Assembly (NCBI RefSeq): GCF_000374145.1
Contig: NZ_KB893654.1
Location: 956,995 to 1,020,994 of the forward strand
Reading direction: 5' to 3'
Origin: Neomegalonema perideroedes DSM 15528
GTDB taxonomy: Bacteria; Pseudomonadota; Alphaproteobacteria; Rhodobacterales; Rhodobacteraceae
DNA length: 64,000 nucleotides
The notes below the pieces were generated by a model that was given only the letters and a program-made list of their open reading frames with translations, searched no databases and had not been told where the DNA came from. Position 1 is the stretch's first letter. Each line of letters begins with the position of its first letter. Both the position numbers and the translations under genes were made by a program. This document shows, piece after piece, positions 52,099 to 60,719 of the stretch.

Positions 52099-54228
52099 AT
52101 GAATTTCCAATTCAGGTTCGCGTTGCTCAGCGCGGCCCTAGTCGGCGCGACCACGCAAGCCGCCTCCGCGCAAGAGGCCCCGGCGTCTGTCTCGACCGCC
52201 CCCGAAATCTTCCAGCTCGGAGCGATCTATCTCGGCGGCGTCTCGGAGGTTCAGCCCGGCTCCTCCGGCTACGTCTCCGGCGAGGCCGCGACGCAGGAAG
52301 GCCGCCTGACCCTCGACGACGCGCTGAAGACGGTTCCCGGCGTGGCGGTGGGCAATTCGGGCGGCTCGCGCAACGAACGCCTCGTCTTCGTCCGCGGCTT
52401 CGACCGCTTTCAGGTTCCGCTCTCGGTGGATGGAATCCGCATTTACCTCCCCGCCGACAATCGTCTGGATTTCGGCCGCTTCCTGACGCCCGACCTCGCG
52501 GAGGTTCAGGTGCAGAAAGGCTACGTCTCGGTGCTGAACGGCCCCGGCGCCATGGGCGGCGCGGTGAATCTCGCGACGCGCAAACCCGTCTCGCCCTTCG
52601 AAGGCGAGATCCAGCTTGGGCTTGAGGCCGGGAATCGCGGCGATCTGAACGGACGCCACGGCTTTCTCTCGCTTGGGACGCTTCAGGAGAAGTTTTACGC
52701 CCAAGGCAGCTTCGCGATCCGCGATTTCGACGGCTTCGACCTCTCCCGCGGCTATCAGCCGACGGATCAGCAGGGCGCGGGACAGCGCCGGAACTCCGAA
52801 AGCGAGGACAGCCGCCTGAACCTCAAATTCGGCTTCACGCCCAATGAAACCGACGAATACGTCGTGAGCTACACCCGTCAGGACGGCTCGAAAAGCGCGC
52901 CCTACAACACGCTTCAGCCGATCCGTCTGCCCGGCGGAGGCATGACTCCCGGAGCCCCCGGCTATGGCGGCGGGGCTCAGCGCGACTGGACCTGGCCGCA
53001 ATGGGATCTGCAAAGCCTCGCCTTTTACTCGAAGACCGCCTTGGGCGAGCGCGCCGACGTCAAGACGAAGCTCTATTACAACACCTTCGACAATGTTCTT
53101 TCGGCTTGGGACGACAGCTCCCACGCCGCCCAGACCGTCAACCGCGCCTTCGACAGCATTTATGACGACAGCGCTTGGGGCGCCGCTCTGGATCTCGGCG
53201 GCGAGATCGGCGGCGGACATGAATTGCGCGGCGCGGTCCAGTTCCGCAGCGACCGCCATGAAAGCACGAACCATAGCCGCCCGGACGTCAATGCGGTCCT
53301 CGATCCGACCGAGCGCAGCCGCGAAGACACATGGTCCTTCGGGGTGGAGGACACATGGCGTCTGAACGACCAGCTTCGCCTCGTGGGCGGCGTGAGCTAT
53401 GAGCGCGCCGAGGTGAAGATGGCCGACCGCACGGCGGCCAGCTTCGGCGAGCCCACCGGCTCGGCGGACGCCTGGAACTGGCAGGCCGCCGCGATCTGGG
53501 AGCCGGAGGCGGGCGGCGCTTATCACGCCTCGGTCTCCTCGCGGACCCGCTTTCCGAGCCTCTTCGAGCGCTATAGCACGCGCTTCGGCTACGCCGTGCC
53601 GAATCCGGATCTCGCCTCCGAGCGGGCCGTGAATTTCGAAATCGGCTATAAAGGCGACCTCGGCCCGGCCTTCGTCGAGGCGGCGGCCTTCTACAGCCGG
53701 ATCGACGATATGATTCAATCCATCCCGCGCGTGGATCTGCCTTTCGACGACCGCGGACGCCGCCCCTCTCAGAACCAGAACGTCGGCGACGGCCGGAGCT
53801 TCGGCTTCGAGATCGGCGCGAGCCTGCCGATCACGGATCGGCTGGATCTCGGCGCGGCCTACACCTATCTCGACCGTGAGATCTCCGATCCGGCGCGCCC
53901 CGGCCTTCAGCCGACGGACACGCCGCGTCACACCGCCTTTCTGCGGCTCGACTGGCGTCCGCTGGAGACTCTGACCCTCTCGCCCTCGCTGGAGCTGGCC
54001 AGCTCCCGCCGGACCGAGGCGATCATCCAGACCGGCGATTTCGACCAAGTGGATTACGCCCGCATGGGCGGCTTCGCTCTGGTCAATCTCGACGCCAAAT
54101 GGGAGGTGAGGCCGAACGTGAACGTGATCTTCGGCGCGCGCAACCTCTTCGATAAGGATTACGCCCTGACCGAAGGATTCCCCGAAGCCGGACGCAGCTT
54201 CTATGTGACCACGCAGCTGAAATTCTGA
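52099..54228 (+). CDS. TonB-dependent outer-membrane receptor
   Basis: A 709-residue outer-membrane receptor. Signal peptide: MNFQFRFALLSAALVGATTQ with cleavage after ASAQ. The plug domain (about 60-170) has LTLDDALKTVPGV, VFVRGFDRFQVPLSVDGIRI and VQVQKGYVSVLNGPGAMGGAVNLATRKP. The beta barrel follows and ends in an aromatic residue (YVTTQLKF) with the NLFDKDYALTEGFPEAGRSF late motif. The start at 52099 follows GAGAGGG. Substrate is not evident from sequence; the next genes (molbindin, BtuCD-type importer) point to an oxyanion or metal chelate. Confidence 0.9.
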   Translation: MNFQFRFALLSAALVGATTQAASAQEAPASVSTAPEIFQLGAIYLGGVSEVQPGSSGYVSGEAATQEGRLTLDDALKTVPGVAVGNSGGSRNERLVFVRGFDRFQVPLSVDGIRIYLPADNRLDFGRFLTPDLAEVQVQKGYVSVLNGPGAMGGAVNLATRKPVSPFEGEIQLGLEAGNRGDLNGRHGFLSLGTLQEKFYAQGSFAIRDFDGFDLSRGYQPTDQQGAGQRRNSESEDSRLNLKFGFTPNETDEYVVSYTRQDGSKSAPYNTLQPIRLPGGGMTPGAPGYGGGAQRDWTWPQWDLQSLAFYSKTALGERADVKTKLYYNTFDNVLSAWDDSSHAAQTVNRAFDSIYDDSAWGAALDLGGEIGGGHELRGAVQFRSDRHESTNHSRPDVNAVLDPTERSREDTWSFGVEDTWRLNDQLRLVGGVSYERAEVKMADRTAASFGEPTGSADAWNWQAAAIWEPEAGGAYHASVSSRTRFPSLFERYSTRFGYAVPNPDLASERAVNFEIGYKGDLGPAFVEAAAFYSRIDDMIQSIPRVDLPFDDRGRRPSQNQNVGDGRSFGFEIGASLPITDRLDLGAAYTYLDREISDPARPGLQPTDTPRHTAFLRLDWRPLETLTLSPSLELASSRRTEAIIQTGDFDQVDYARMGGFALVNLDAKWEVRPNVNVIFGARNLFDKDYALTEGFPEAGRSFYVTTQLKF

Positions 54229-54310
54229 AGCTGGAGGCGGCGGAGGCGGGAGGATATGCTCGCCGCCTTCGCCCCCTCATCCGCCTCCCCCAGCCTTAAG
54301 GAGACCAGTC

Positions 54311-54520
54311 ATGAAGATCAGCGCGCGCAACGTCTTGCCGGGAACCGTCGTCGGGATCGTCGAAGGCGCCGTGACCAGCCATGTCCGCATCGACATCGGC
54401 GGCGCGGTGGTCACCGCCTCCATCACCAACGAGGCCGTGGCGGAATTGGGTCTGAAGGTCGGCGGCCGGGCCTCGGCGGTGGTCAAGGCCTCGGACGTCA
54501 TGGTGGGCGTGGATGACTGA
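54311..54520 (+). CDS. mop: Molbindin (Mop/TOBE) protein
   Basis: A 69-residue single TOBE/Mop domain: MKISARNVLPGTVVGIVEGAVTSHVRIDI, then VTASITNEAVAELGLKVGGRASAVVKASDVMVGV. Free-standing molbindins oligomerise and store molybdate or tungstate in the cytoplasm. AAGGAG lies seven bases before the ATG. Its last eight bases overlap the TrmO-like gene. This gene is the main clue to the substrate of the surrounding transport operon. Confidence 0.88.
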   Translation: MKISARNVLPGTVVGIVEGAVTSHVRIDIGGAVVTASITNEAVAELGLKVGGRASAVVKASDVMVGVDD

Positions 54521-54998
54521 GCTTCGCGCCGGTCCCCACGCCGATCCCCATCCCGAATCTTTGCGGCCTCATGAGCAGGCCGTGGAGACTCCCGCCGATT
54601 TCGACGCCGGAGTCTGGTTCGTCGGACGCATCCGCACGCCCTGGACCCGCCGCGAGGATTGCCCTAAGCGCGGAGATTCCGAAAACGGCCCGGTCTGCCG
54701 CATTGAGATCTTCGAGCCCTGGACTCCCGCCCTCGCGGGGGTGGAGGAGAAGGAGCGGCTGCAGATCCTCTATTGGATGCATCTCTCCCGCCGCGACGCC
54801 GTGCGTCAGAACCCGAATTTCGGCGAAGGCTCCATCGGGACTTTCGCCATCAGATCGCCTCTGAGGCCCAATCCCATCGCCTCCTCGGTGGTGCGGCTGC
54901 TGGCCGTGGAGGGCTCGGTTCTCAGCGTGCGCGGGCTGGATTGCCTCGACGGAACGCCCCTGATCGACGTCAAACCCGAATTTGGAGTCTTCACATGA
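54513..54998 (+). CDS. TrmO/TsaA-like (VirR-type) protein
   Basis: A 161-residue member of the TsaA/TrmO family, whose characterised members are SAM-dependent tRNA N6-threonylcarbamoyladenosine methyltransferases. Features: VGRIRTPWTRREDCPKRG at the start, IEIFEPWTPALAGVEEKERLQILYWMH, GTFAIRSPLRPNPIASSVVRLL, and the ending LDCLDGTPLIDVKPE. The core motifs are present, so a fold assignment is secure. Being embedded in a metal or oxyanion uptake operon suggests this paralogue may have another role. It overlaps both neighbours. Confidence 0.82.
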   Translation: MTELRAGPHADPHPESLRPHEQAVETPADFDAGVWFVGRIRTPWTRREDCPKRGDSENGPVCRIEIFEPWTPALAGVEEKERLQILYWMHLSRRDAVRQNPNFGEGSIGTFAIRSPLRPNPIASSVVRLLAVEGSVLSVRGLDCLDGTPLIDVKPEFGVFT

Positions 54999-56023
54999 AG
55001 CTCTTCTCCTTCAAGGTCTTCGCGCTCGCTTTGGCTTTGGCGGCGCCCGCCTCCGCTTTCGCTCTGGATGGGCGGAGCGTCCTCGACGCGACCGGCCGCG
55101 AGGTTCTGGTCCCCGCCGAGCCCGCCCGGGTCTTCGCCGCCGGACCGCCCGCCGCCACCTTGCTCTATACGCTCAAGCCCGAGGCCATGGTCGGTTGGGT
55201 GCGGGCGCCGCGCGCGGGGGATCTGCCCTTCCTTCTGCCCCAGGTCCGGGAGCTGCCTGAGCTTGGCCGTCTGACGGGTCGGGGCGACACGGTGAATCTG
55301 GAGGTTCTGCTCTCGGCGCAGCCGGATCTCATCGTGGATTACGGGACCATCAATCCGACTTACATCGACCTCGCCGGACGGGTGCAGGAGCAGACCGGCG
55401 TCCCCTACGCCCTGATCGACGGCTCTTTCGAGGCCATGCCTCAGGCGATCCGCCAGATGGCCGAGATCCTCGGCGTTCCGGAGCGGGGCGAGATTCTCGC
55501 CGCCTACGCCGAGGCGCGTTTGGCCGAAGTCGACGCCCTGCTGGAGAAGATCCCCGAGGAGGAGCGCCCGACCGTCTATCTGGCGCGCGGCCCCGAGGGT
55601 TTGGAATCTCCGGCGCGGGGCTCGATCAACGCCGAGATCATCGAGCGGGTCGGCGGACGCAATGTGACGGTCGCCGAGACGCGGGGCCTCGCGACGGTCT
55701 CGCCGGAGCAGGTGCTGGCTTGGGCGCCGGAAGTCGTCATCACCATCGACAAGGATTTCGCGGCCAAAGTCGGCGCGGCGCCCGAATGGAGCGGCGTTCC
55801 GGCGGTGGCGGAGGGCCGGGTCTATCTGGCTCCGGCGACGCCCTTCGGCTTCATCGACAGCCCGCCTTCCGTGAATCGTCTGGCGGGGCTGATCTGGCTG
55901 ACGCATAAGCTTTATCCGGAGCAGGCGGAGGGCGACCTCCGGGAGAAGATCGCGGAGTTCTATGAAATCTTCTACGCCCTGCGCCCGGACGAGACTCAAT
56001 TGACGGCGCTGCTGGGTGAATGA
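54995..56023 (+). CDS. ABC transporter substrate-binding protein, BtuF/MolA type
   Basis: A 342-residue periplasmic binding protein of the metal/siderophore/cobalamin class. Signal peptide MKLFSFKVFALALALAAPASAFA. Family parts: VLDATGREVLVPAEPARVFAAGPPAATLLYTL (first strand), LLSAQPDLIVDYGTINPTY (recognition hinge), then INAEIIERVGGRNV and VSPEQVLAWAPEVVITIDK. The helical linker between lobes is typical of cluster A. Class members include MolA, which binds molybdate directly; the adjacent molbindin supports that reading, but an iron or cobalamin chelate cannot be excluded. Confidence 0.85.
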   Translation: MKLFSFKVFALALALAAPASAFALDGRSVLDATGREVLVPAEPARVFAAGPPAATLLYTLKPEAMVGWVRAPRAGDLPFLLPQVRELPELGRLTGRGDTVNLEVLLSAQPDLIVDYGTINPTYIDLAGRVQEQTGVPYALIDGSFEAMPQAIRQMAEILGVPERGEILAAYAEARLAEVDALLEKIPEEERPTVYLARGPEGLESPARGSINAEIIERVGGRNVTVAETRGLATVSPEQVLAWAPEVVITIDKDFAAKVGAAPEWSGVPAVAEGRVYLAPATPFGFIDSPPSVNRLAGLIWLTHKLYPEQAEGDLREKIAEFYEIFYALRPDETQLTALLGE

Positions 56024-57008
56024 GCGTCTGATCTCTTCGGCGCTTGCGCTGGGGCTGGTCCTCGCGCTGCTGATCGGCGCGATGATCGGCCCCTATCCGC
56101 TTTCGCCGGGCCGAATCTTCGGGATCCTCGCCGGAGACCGCAGCGATCCGCAGGCTGCGGTGGTGCTCTGGAATCTGCGTCTGCCGAGGGTCTTGGCGGC
56201 GGCGGCTGTCGGCGGGGCTCTGGCGGCGGCGGGAGCGGCCTATCAGACGATCTTCCGCAATCCGCTGGTCTCGCCGGATATTCTCGGAGTCTCGGCGGGG
56301 GCGGGCTTCGGCGCGACGCTCGGGATTCTGCTCGGGCTTCCGGTCATGGCGATTCAGATGCTCGGCTTCGGCATGGGGCTTCTGGCGGTGATTCTGGTCC
56401 TCGGGCTGAGCTGGGCTTTGCGCGGAGAAGGCCAAATCCTCGTCATGGTGCTCTGCGGGGTGGCGGTGGGGGCTCTGGCGGGAGCGGGGATTTCGTTGGT
56501 GAAGCTCTTGGCGGATCCCGATCAGCAGCTTCCGGCGATCACCTTTTGGCTGATGGGCAGTCTGGCGGGGATCAAGCGCCCCGACCTTTGGGCGGCTTCG
56601 CCCGCCGTATTGATCGGCCTCGCGCCGCTGATTCTGCTGCGCTGGCGGATCGGGCTTTTATCGCTCGGCGACGACGAGGCCCGCGCCCTCGGGGTGGAGG
56701 CCGGGCGGCTGCGGCTGCTGGTGGTGGCCTGCGCCACGCTGATGACGGCCGCCGTCACGGCCATGGCGGGGATCGTCGGCTGGGTCGGGCTGATGGCGCC
56801 GCATATGGCGCGTCTGCTGGTGGGGCCGCGCTTCGACCGTCTGCTCCCCGCCGCGGCGCTTTTGGGCGCGAGCTTCATGGTGCTGACCGATCTCGCGGCG
56901 CGCAGCCTCGCGACCATGGAGATTCCCCTTGGCGTGCTGACCGCCGTGATCGGAGCGCCGATCTTCCTCTGGCTTCTGGCGCGGAGGGCGCGGATATGGG
57001 CGGAGTGA
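56016..57008 (+). CDS. FecCD/BtuC-type ABC permease
   Basis: A 330-residue permease with about ten helices. It begins with GTG at 56016, inside the end of the binding-protein gene. FecCD motifs: LRLPRVLAAAAVGGALAAAGAAYQTIFRNPLVSPDILGVSAGAGFGA, then GWVGLMAPHMARLLVGPRFDRLLPAAALLGASFMVLTDLAAR and MEIPLGVLTAVIGAPIFLWLL. It forms the translocation pore with the ATPase encoded next, overlapping by 13 bases. Confidence 0.92.
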   Translation: MNERLISSALALGLVLALLIGAMIGPYPLSPGRIFGILAGDRSDPQAAVVLWNLRLPRVLAAAAVGGALAAAGAAYQTIFRNPLVSPDILGVSAGAGFGATLGILLGLPVMAIQMLGFGMGLLAVILVLGLSWALRGEGQILVMVLCGVAVGALAGAGISLVKLLADPDQQLPAITFWLMGSLAGIKRPDLWAASPAVLIGLAPLILLRWRIGLLSLGDDEARALGVEAGRLRLLVVACATLMTAAVTAMAGIVGWVGLMAPHMARLLVGPRFDRLLPAAALLGASFMVLTDLAARSLATMEIPLGVLTAVIGAPIFLWLLARRARIWAE

Positions 57009-57772
57009 CGCCCTTTCTGGTCGAGGCGCGAGGGCTGGCGGTCGGCTATGGCGGGCGGGCTCTGGTCTCGGGGATCGACCTGACTTTGCGCGCCGGAGAG
57101 ACGCTTTGCCTGCTCGGGCCGAACGGCGTCGGCAAGACGACGCTCTTCCGCACGCTTTTAGGGCTCGCGCCCGCCCTCTCCGGGGAGGTCCGGCTGAAGG
57201 GCGCGGCTCTGGCGGATCTGACCCGCCGCGAGATCGCCGCGCGTCTGGCCTACGCCCCGCAATTCCTCGCGACGCCCTTCGCCTATCGGGCTCTCGACGT
57301 CGTGCTGATGGGGGCTTCGGCGAAGCTCGGAGCCTTCGCGCGGCCCGGCCCCGAAGAGGAGGCGCGGGCTTTGGCGGCTCTGGCGGCGCTCGGAGCGGAG
57401 GATCTGGCTCAGGCGGAGGTCACGCGGTTGTCGGGCGGACAGCGTCAGATGGTTCTGCTCGCGCGGGCCTTGGCGCAGGAGGCGGGCGCCGTGGTCATGG
57501 ACGAGCCCACCGCCAGCCTTGATTTCGCCAATCGCCTTCAGGTCGAGGCGGCGGTCCGCGCTCTGGCCGGGCGGGGGATGGGGGTGATCCTCTCGACCCA
57601 TGATCCGGATCAGGCGGCGCGGCTCGGCGACCGGGCGATCCTCATCGGGCGCGAGGGCCTGATCGCCTCCGGCCCGACCGACGCAGCCATGACGGCGGAG
57701 AATCTGTCCCGGCTTTACGGCGTGGCCCTGCGCCGCGAGATCCTGTCCGACGGCGCGGTCCATTTCCGCTGA
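56996..57772 (+). CDS. ABC transporter ATPase, FecE/BtuD/MolC type
   Basis: A 258-residue ATPase. Walker A is LLGPNGVGKTTL, the Q-loop APQFLATPFAYRALDVVLMG, the signature RLSGGQRQM, Walker B GAVVMDEPTASLDFANR and the switch His in ILSTHDPDQA. It powers import together with the FecCD permease. The start at 56996 (MGGVTPFLVEARGL) lies within the permease end. The operon ends 18 bases before the convergent ornithine cyclodeaminase gene. Confidence 0.92.
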   Translation: MGGVTPFLVEARGLAVGYGGRALVSGIDLTLRAGETLCLLGPNGVGKTTLFRTLLGLAPALSGEVRLKGAALADLTRREIAARLAYAPQFLATPFAYRALDVVLMGASAKLGAFARPGPEEEARALAALAALGAEDLAQAEVTRLSGGQRQMVLLARALAQEAGAVVMDEPTASLDFANRLQVEAAVRALAGRGMGVILSTHDPDQAARLGDRAILIGREGLIASGPTDAAMTAENLSRLYGVALRREILSDGAVHFR

Positions 57773-57790
57773 GGCTTCGGCGAGCCGGCG

Positions 57791-58861
57791 TCAGGCGGTC
57801 TGCGCCCGCAAGAGCATGCCGAACAAATCCCGGGGCTCGTCCGGATCGGCCAGCATGTCCAGATCGACCGACAGGCCCGTGCCCGCAAGCTTGTCCCGCA
57901 CATAGCGCAGAGCCGAAAAATCCTCGACCGCGAAGCCCACGCTGTCGAACAGCGTGATCGCCTGATCCGAAGAGCGCCCCTTCGCCTCGCCCCGCAGCAC
58001 GCGCCATAATTCGGTCACGGGGAAATCGGCGGGCATCTGCTGGATCTCGCCCTCGATCCGGGTCTGTTCGGGATATTCCACGAAGACCTCGGAGCGGTTC
58101 AGAACATCGGCGTGCAGCTCGGTCTTGCCGGGGCAGTCGCCGCCCACCGCGTTGATGTGGATTCCGGGGCCGACCATGTTGTCGGTCAGAATCGTGGCGT
58201 TCTGCTTATCGGCGGTGACCGTGGTCACGACGTCGGCGCCCTCCACCGCCTCCTGCGCGCTGGCGCAAACCGCGATGGAGAAGCCGCGTCCGGCGAGATT
58301 GCGGGCGCAGCGGGCGGAGGCCTCGGGGTCGATGTCGTAAAGCCGCAGATCGGTCACGCCGCAGATCGCCTTGAAGGCGAGGGCCTGAAACTCCGATTGC
58401 GCGCCGTTGCCGATGATCGCCATCCTGCGGCTCTCCGGGCGGGCCAGACGCCTCGCCGCCAGCGCCGAGGTGGCGGCGGTGCGCAGGGCGGTCAGGATCG
58501 TCATCTCGCTGAGCAGCAGCGGATAGCCGGTCGCCACATCCGACAAGACGCCGAAGGCGGTGACGGTCTGGCGGCCGTCGCGGGTGTTCTTGGGATGTCC
58601 GTTCACATATTTGAAGCCGTAAAGCGCTCCGTCCGAGACCGGCATCAGCTCGATCACGCCGTCCGTGGAATGGGCGGCGACGCGGGGAGTCTTGTCGAAA
58701 TCGGGCCAGCGGAGGAAATCGGCTTCGATCTCCCCGGCCAGCTCCGAGAGGAAGGCCTCCACCCCCACCAAATGCACCAGCTTCATCATATGGTCGACGC
58801 TGACGAAGGGCACGAGGTTCAGTTTTTCCGGACGCGGCGTCTGCGAGGTCATCGTTTTCAT
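57791..58861 (-). CDS. Ornithine cyclodeaminase
   Basis: A 356-residue OCD/mu-crystallin family NAD-dependent enzyme that converts ornithine to proline and ammonia. Features: PFVSVDHMMKLVHLVGVEAFLSELAG, YGFKYVNGHPKNTRDGRQTVTAFGVLSDVATGYPLLLSEMTILTALRTAATSALAARRLARP, the Rossmann loop IIGNGAQSEFQA, and INAVGGDCPGKTELHADVL. The DCPGKTEL stretch separates true OCDs from other family members. It could start at 58852 (MTSQTPRPE) instead. It is the last gene of the arginine/ornithine set, after the RocB-like gene. Confidence 0.88.
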   Translation of the reverse strand: MKTMTSQTPRPEKLNLVPFVSVDHMMKLVHLVGVEAFLSELAGEIEADFLRWPDFDKTPRVAAHSTDGVIELMPVSDGALYGFKYVNGHPKNTRDGRQTVTAFGVLSDVATGYPLLLSEMTILTALRTAATSALAARRLARPESRRMAIIGNGAQSEFQALAFKAICGVTDLRLYDIDPEASARCARNLAGRGFSIAVCASAQEAVEGADVVTTVTADKQNATILTDNMVGPGIHINAVGGDCPGKTELHADVLNRSEVFVEYPEQTRIEGEIQQMPADFPVTELWRVLRGEAKGRSSDQAITLFDSVGFAVEDFSALRYVRDKLAGTGLSVDLDMLADPDEPRDLFGMLLRAQTA

Positions 58862-58900
58862 CCAAGGGCTGTCTTGAGAACCGGGAGAAGCGGCGCGGGA

Positions 58901-60577
58901 TCAGCCGCGCGGCGCGGTCAGGAAATGACGGGCGAGGCGCGAAACCAGCTCCGGCAGCGCCGCGAAGGCGTAGGGGGCGTGGACCCGCTCAAGCCGCTGG
59001 TGGAACTCGCGTCCCCAAGGGCCGATGTTCACCGCCGGGAAGCGCAGGGCCTCGGCGGGCGGCAGGTCGATCAGCCGGGAGATGGGCGTGTTGGCCCGCA
59101 CCACCTCGCCGCCCGAGGCCGCCTGACCGAGAAAGCTCATGTCCGAGATGCCCTGAAAATAGGGCTTCCAGACCAAGCTGCGGTCAGGAGCGGCGCAAAG
59201 CTCGGCCCGGGCCGCCTCGACGGCGCGGCGCAAAGCCTGATGATCCGGATCGGCGGGGTCGAGGCCGGTGGCCGGATAATGCAGGCCCGCGAAGCCGACG
59301 ACCACGGCGGGGCCGGAGAGCCGGGCGCGATCCACGAGCCATGCGGTCAGGCGGCGGCTGACGGCCAGCGGATTGTCGACGCCCGCCGATCCGGCCTCTT
59401 CCGCCGCATAAGCGGCGTCGAAGCCCGCGCCGAATTCAGCCGCCGCTTCGGCCTTCAGCTCGGCGAAGCTCAGCAGACGCGGCGGATGCGGCGCGGCGCC
59501 TCCGCTCTGGCCGGTCATCTCGCTGAAGCGGCGGGCCTCGGCGGCGAAGCGGTCGACGGCCTCCGCCGCCCCCGCCGCGACCTCGGCGCGGAAGCGGGCG
59601 AAGAGCGCCTCCGGATCCATCGCATGATAAAGCCAGTTGAAGGCCAGCCAGAAGCGTTCCGGCGTCGTCGCCTCGTAGCCGTCGCGCAGGTCGCGGGCCT
59701 CAAGGCAGATCGGCGGCGGAGAGACGTCGCGCGCGTCGGCGTCGGCGAGAGCGGCGGCGCCCTCGAAGCGGGTCAGAACGCCGCCCGCCATGGCCAGAGC
59801 GCTGACGCCCTCATAGGGATAGCTGGCGTGCGAGCTCAGCCCGACGATCAACGCGAAGGGCAGGAGCTTGCCGATGGTGCCCGCATAGACCGCGCGCCCC
59901 TCCGAGCCGTCGCCCTGATCCGAGGTCACGTCCATATTCACCGCGGCGGCGATCGTGAGGCCCAGATCGCGCGCCAGACCGGGCAGAGCGTCGCGCAGGC
60001 TGCGCATGCCCCGGCTTTCGCGCTCCTCGTCGGGGGTGGCGAGCAGCATCAGATTGCCCTCGCGGTCCGCCTGAGCGGCGAAGCGCTCCAGACAGGCCAC
60101 GCCTGCGGCGATCCCGCTTTTCATGTCGAGCATGCCGCGGCCGGGCAGAAAATCGCCGCTGCGCAGATCCTCCAGCGCGCGGTCTTCGCGCGCGCTGCGG
60201 GGGCGGCCGGAGAGGTCGGCGATCAGCGCCGCGCGCAGAGCGAGGCCGTCGCAGGAGAGGTCGCGCAGCTCGTGGTAATTCTCGGTGGAGACCGTGTCGA
60301 AATGTCCGGCCAGCGCGAGAGTCCGGGCTCCGCGCCCGCGCACGACCGCCACGACCGAACGGGTCAGCGGGTCGCCATGGCTGTCGACGAGGCGGATGTC
60401 TTCGGGATGATCCCGGAAATAGGGGATTTCACGCAGCATTTCGGCGAAGCGCGGGGCGAATTCCGCCTCGCCGGGCGCGCCGGTCTCGCTGCGCCAGGAC
60501 ACCATGCGCAGAGCCAGCTCCTCGACGCGGCGGGCCTCCGGTCCGAGGGAGCCGCCCGTTGCTTGCGCGCTGTTCAT
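58901..60577 (-). CDS. RocB-like M20 family hydrolase
   Basis: A 558-residue M20/M28-type metallohydrolase of the arginine-utilisation RocB group. Metal-site motifs: LALAGHFDTV (His and Asp), GRGMLDMKSG (Asp), ATPDEERES (Glu-Glu), and a late HLEHVH-like site read as EFHQRLERVH. The middle holds the lid region typical of RocB. Reaction unproven; hydrolysis of an N-acylated or related amino-acid derivative is likely. I chose 60577 (MNSAQATGG) because GGAG lies six bases upstream; ATGs at 60583 and 60589 are also in frame. Adjacent to ornithine cyclodeaminase, suggesting arginine/ornithine breakdown. Confidence 0.83.
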   Translation of the reverse strand: MNSAQATGGSLGPEARRVEELALRMVSWRSETGAPGEAEFAPRFAEMLREIPYFRDHPEDIRLVDSHGDPLTRSVVAVVRGRGARTLALAGHFDTVSTENYHELRDLSCDGLALRAALIADLSGRPRSAREDRALEDLRSGDFLPGRGMLDMKSGIAAGVACLERFAAQADREGNLMLLATPDEERESRGMRSLRDALPGLARDLGLTIAAAVNMDVTSDQGDGSEGRAVYAGTIGKLLPFALIVGLSSHASYPYEGVSALAMAGGVLTRFEGAAALADADARDVSPPPICLEARDLRDGYEATTPERFWLAFNWLYHAMDPEALFARFRAEVAAGAAEAVDRFAAEARRFSEMTGQSGGAAPHPPRLLSFAELKAEAAAEFGAGFDAAYAAEEAGSAGVDNPLAVSRRLTAWLVDRARLSGPAVVVGFAGLHYPATGLDPADPDHQALRRAVEAARAELCAAPDRSLVWKPYFQGISDMSFLGQAASGGEVVRANTPISRLIDLPPAEALRFPAVNIGPWGREFHQRLERVHAPYAFAALPELVSRLARHFLTAPRG

Positions 60578-60636
60578 CTTCATCTCCATGGTCGGCCAGA
60601 GACGGCCGCCTTTCCTGCGTCGGGTTTCAGGCGCTC

Positions 60637-60719
60637 AGAGCGTGTTGCGAACGCTCTAAGTTTTTGCTTCGTCGCGCTTTCGCGAGGGGAAGCTTGGTCG
60701 GATTCGCTGGAGAGCGCTC
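60637..60719. repeat. Dispersed palindromic repeat, intergenic copy
   Basis: It begins with AGAGCGT (60637-60643) paired to ACGCTCT (60651-60657) around GTTGCGA, then a TTTTT run at 60661-60665, and ends with GAGAGCGCTC at about 60710-60719. The part 60662-60719 aligns without gaps to 30211-30268 inside cobN. Elements with this AGAGCGT...CGCTC outline are scattered through alphaproteobacterial genomes (from memory). Its right end contains the first bases of the downstream TGA stop of the ABC ATPase gene. Confidence 0.6.

Noticed and set aside
52138-54048. Open reading frame of 636 codons on the minus strand
   Set aside because: Antisense to the TonB receptor, which has clear plug and barrel motifs.
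60637-60665. Intrinsic terminator reading (7-bp stem then TTTTT) on the plus strand
   Set aside because: No plus-strand gene ends here; the structure is better explained as the left end of the dispersed repeat.
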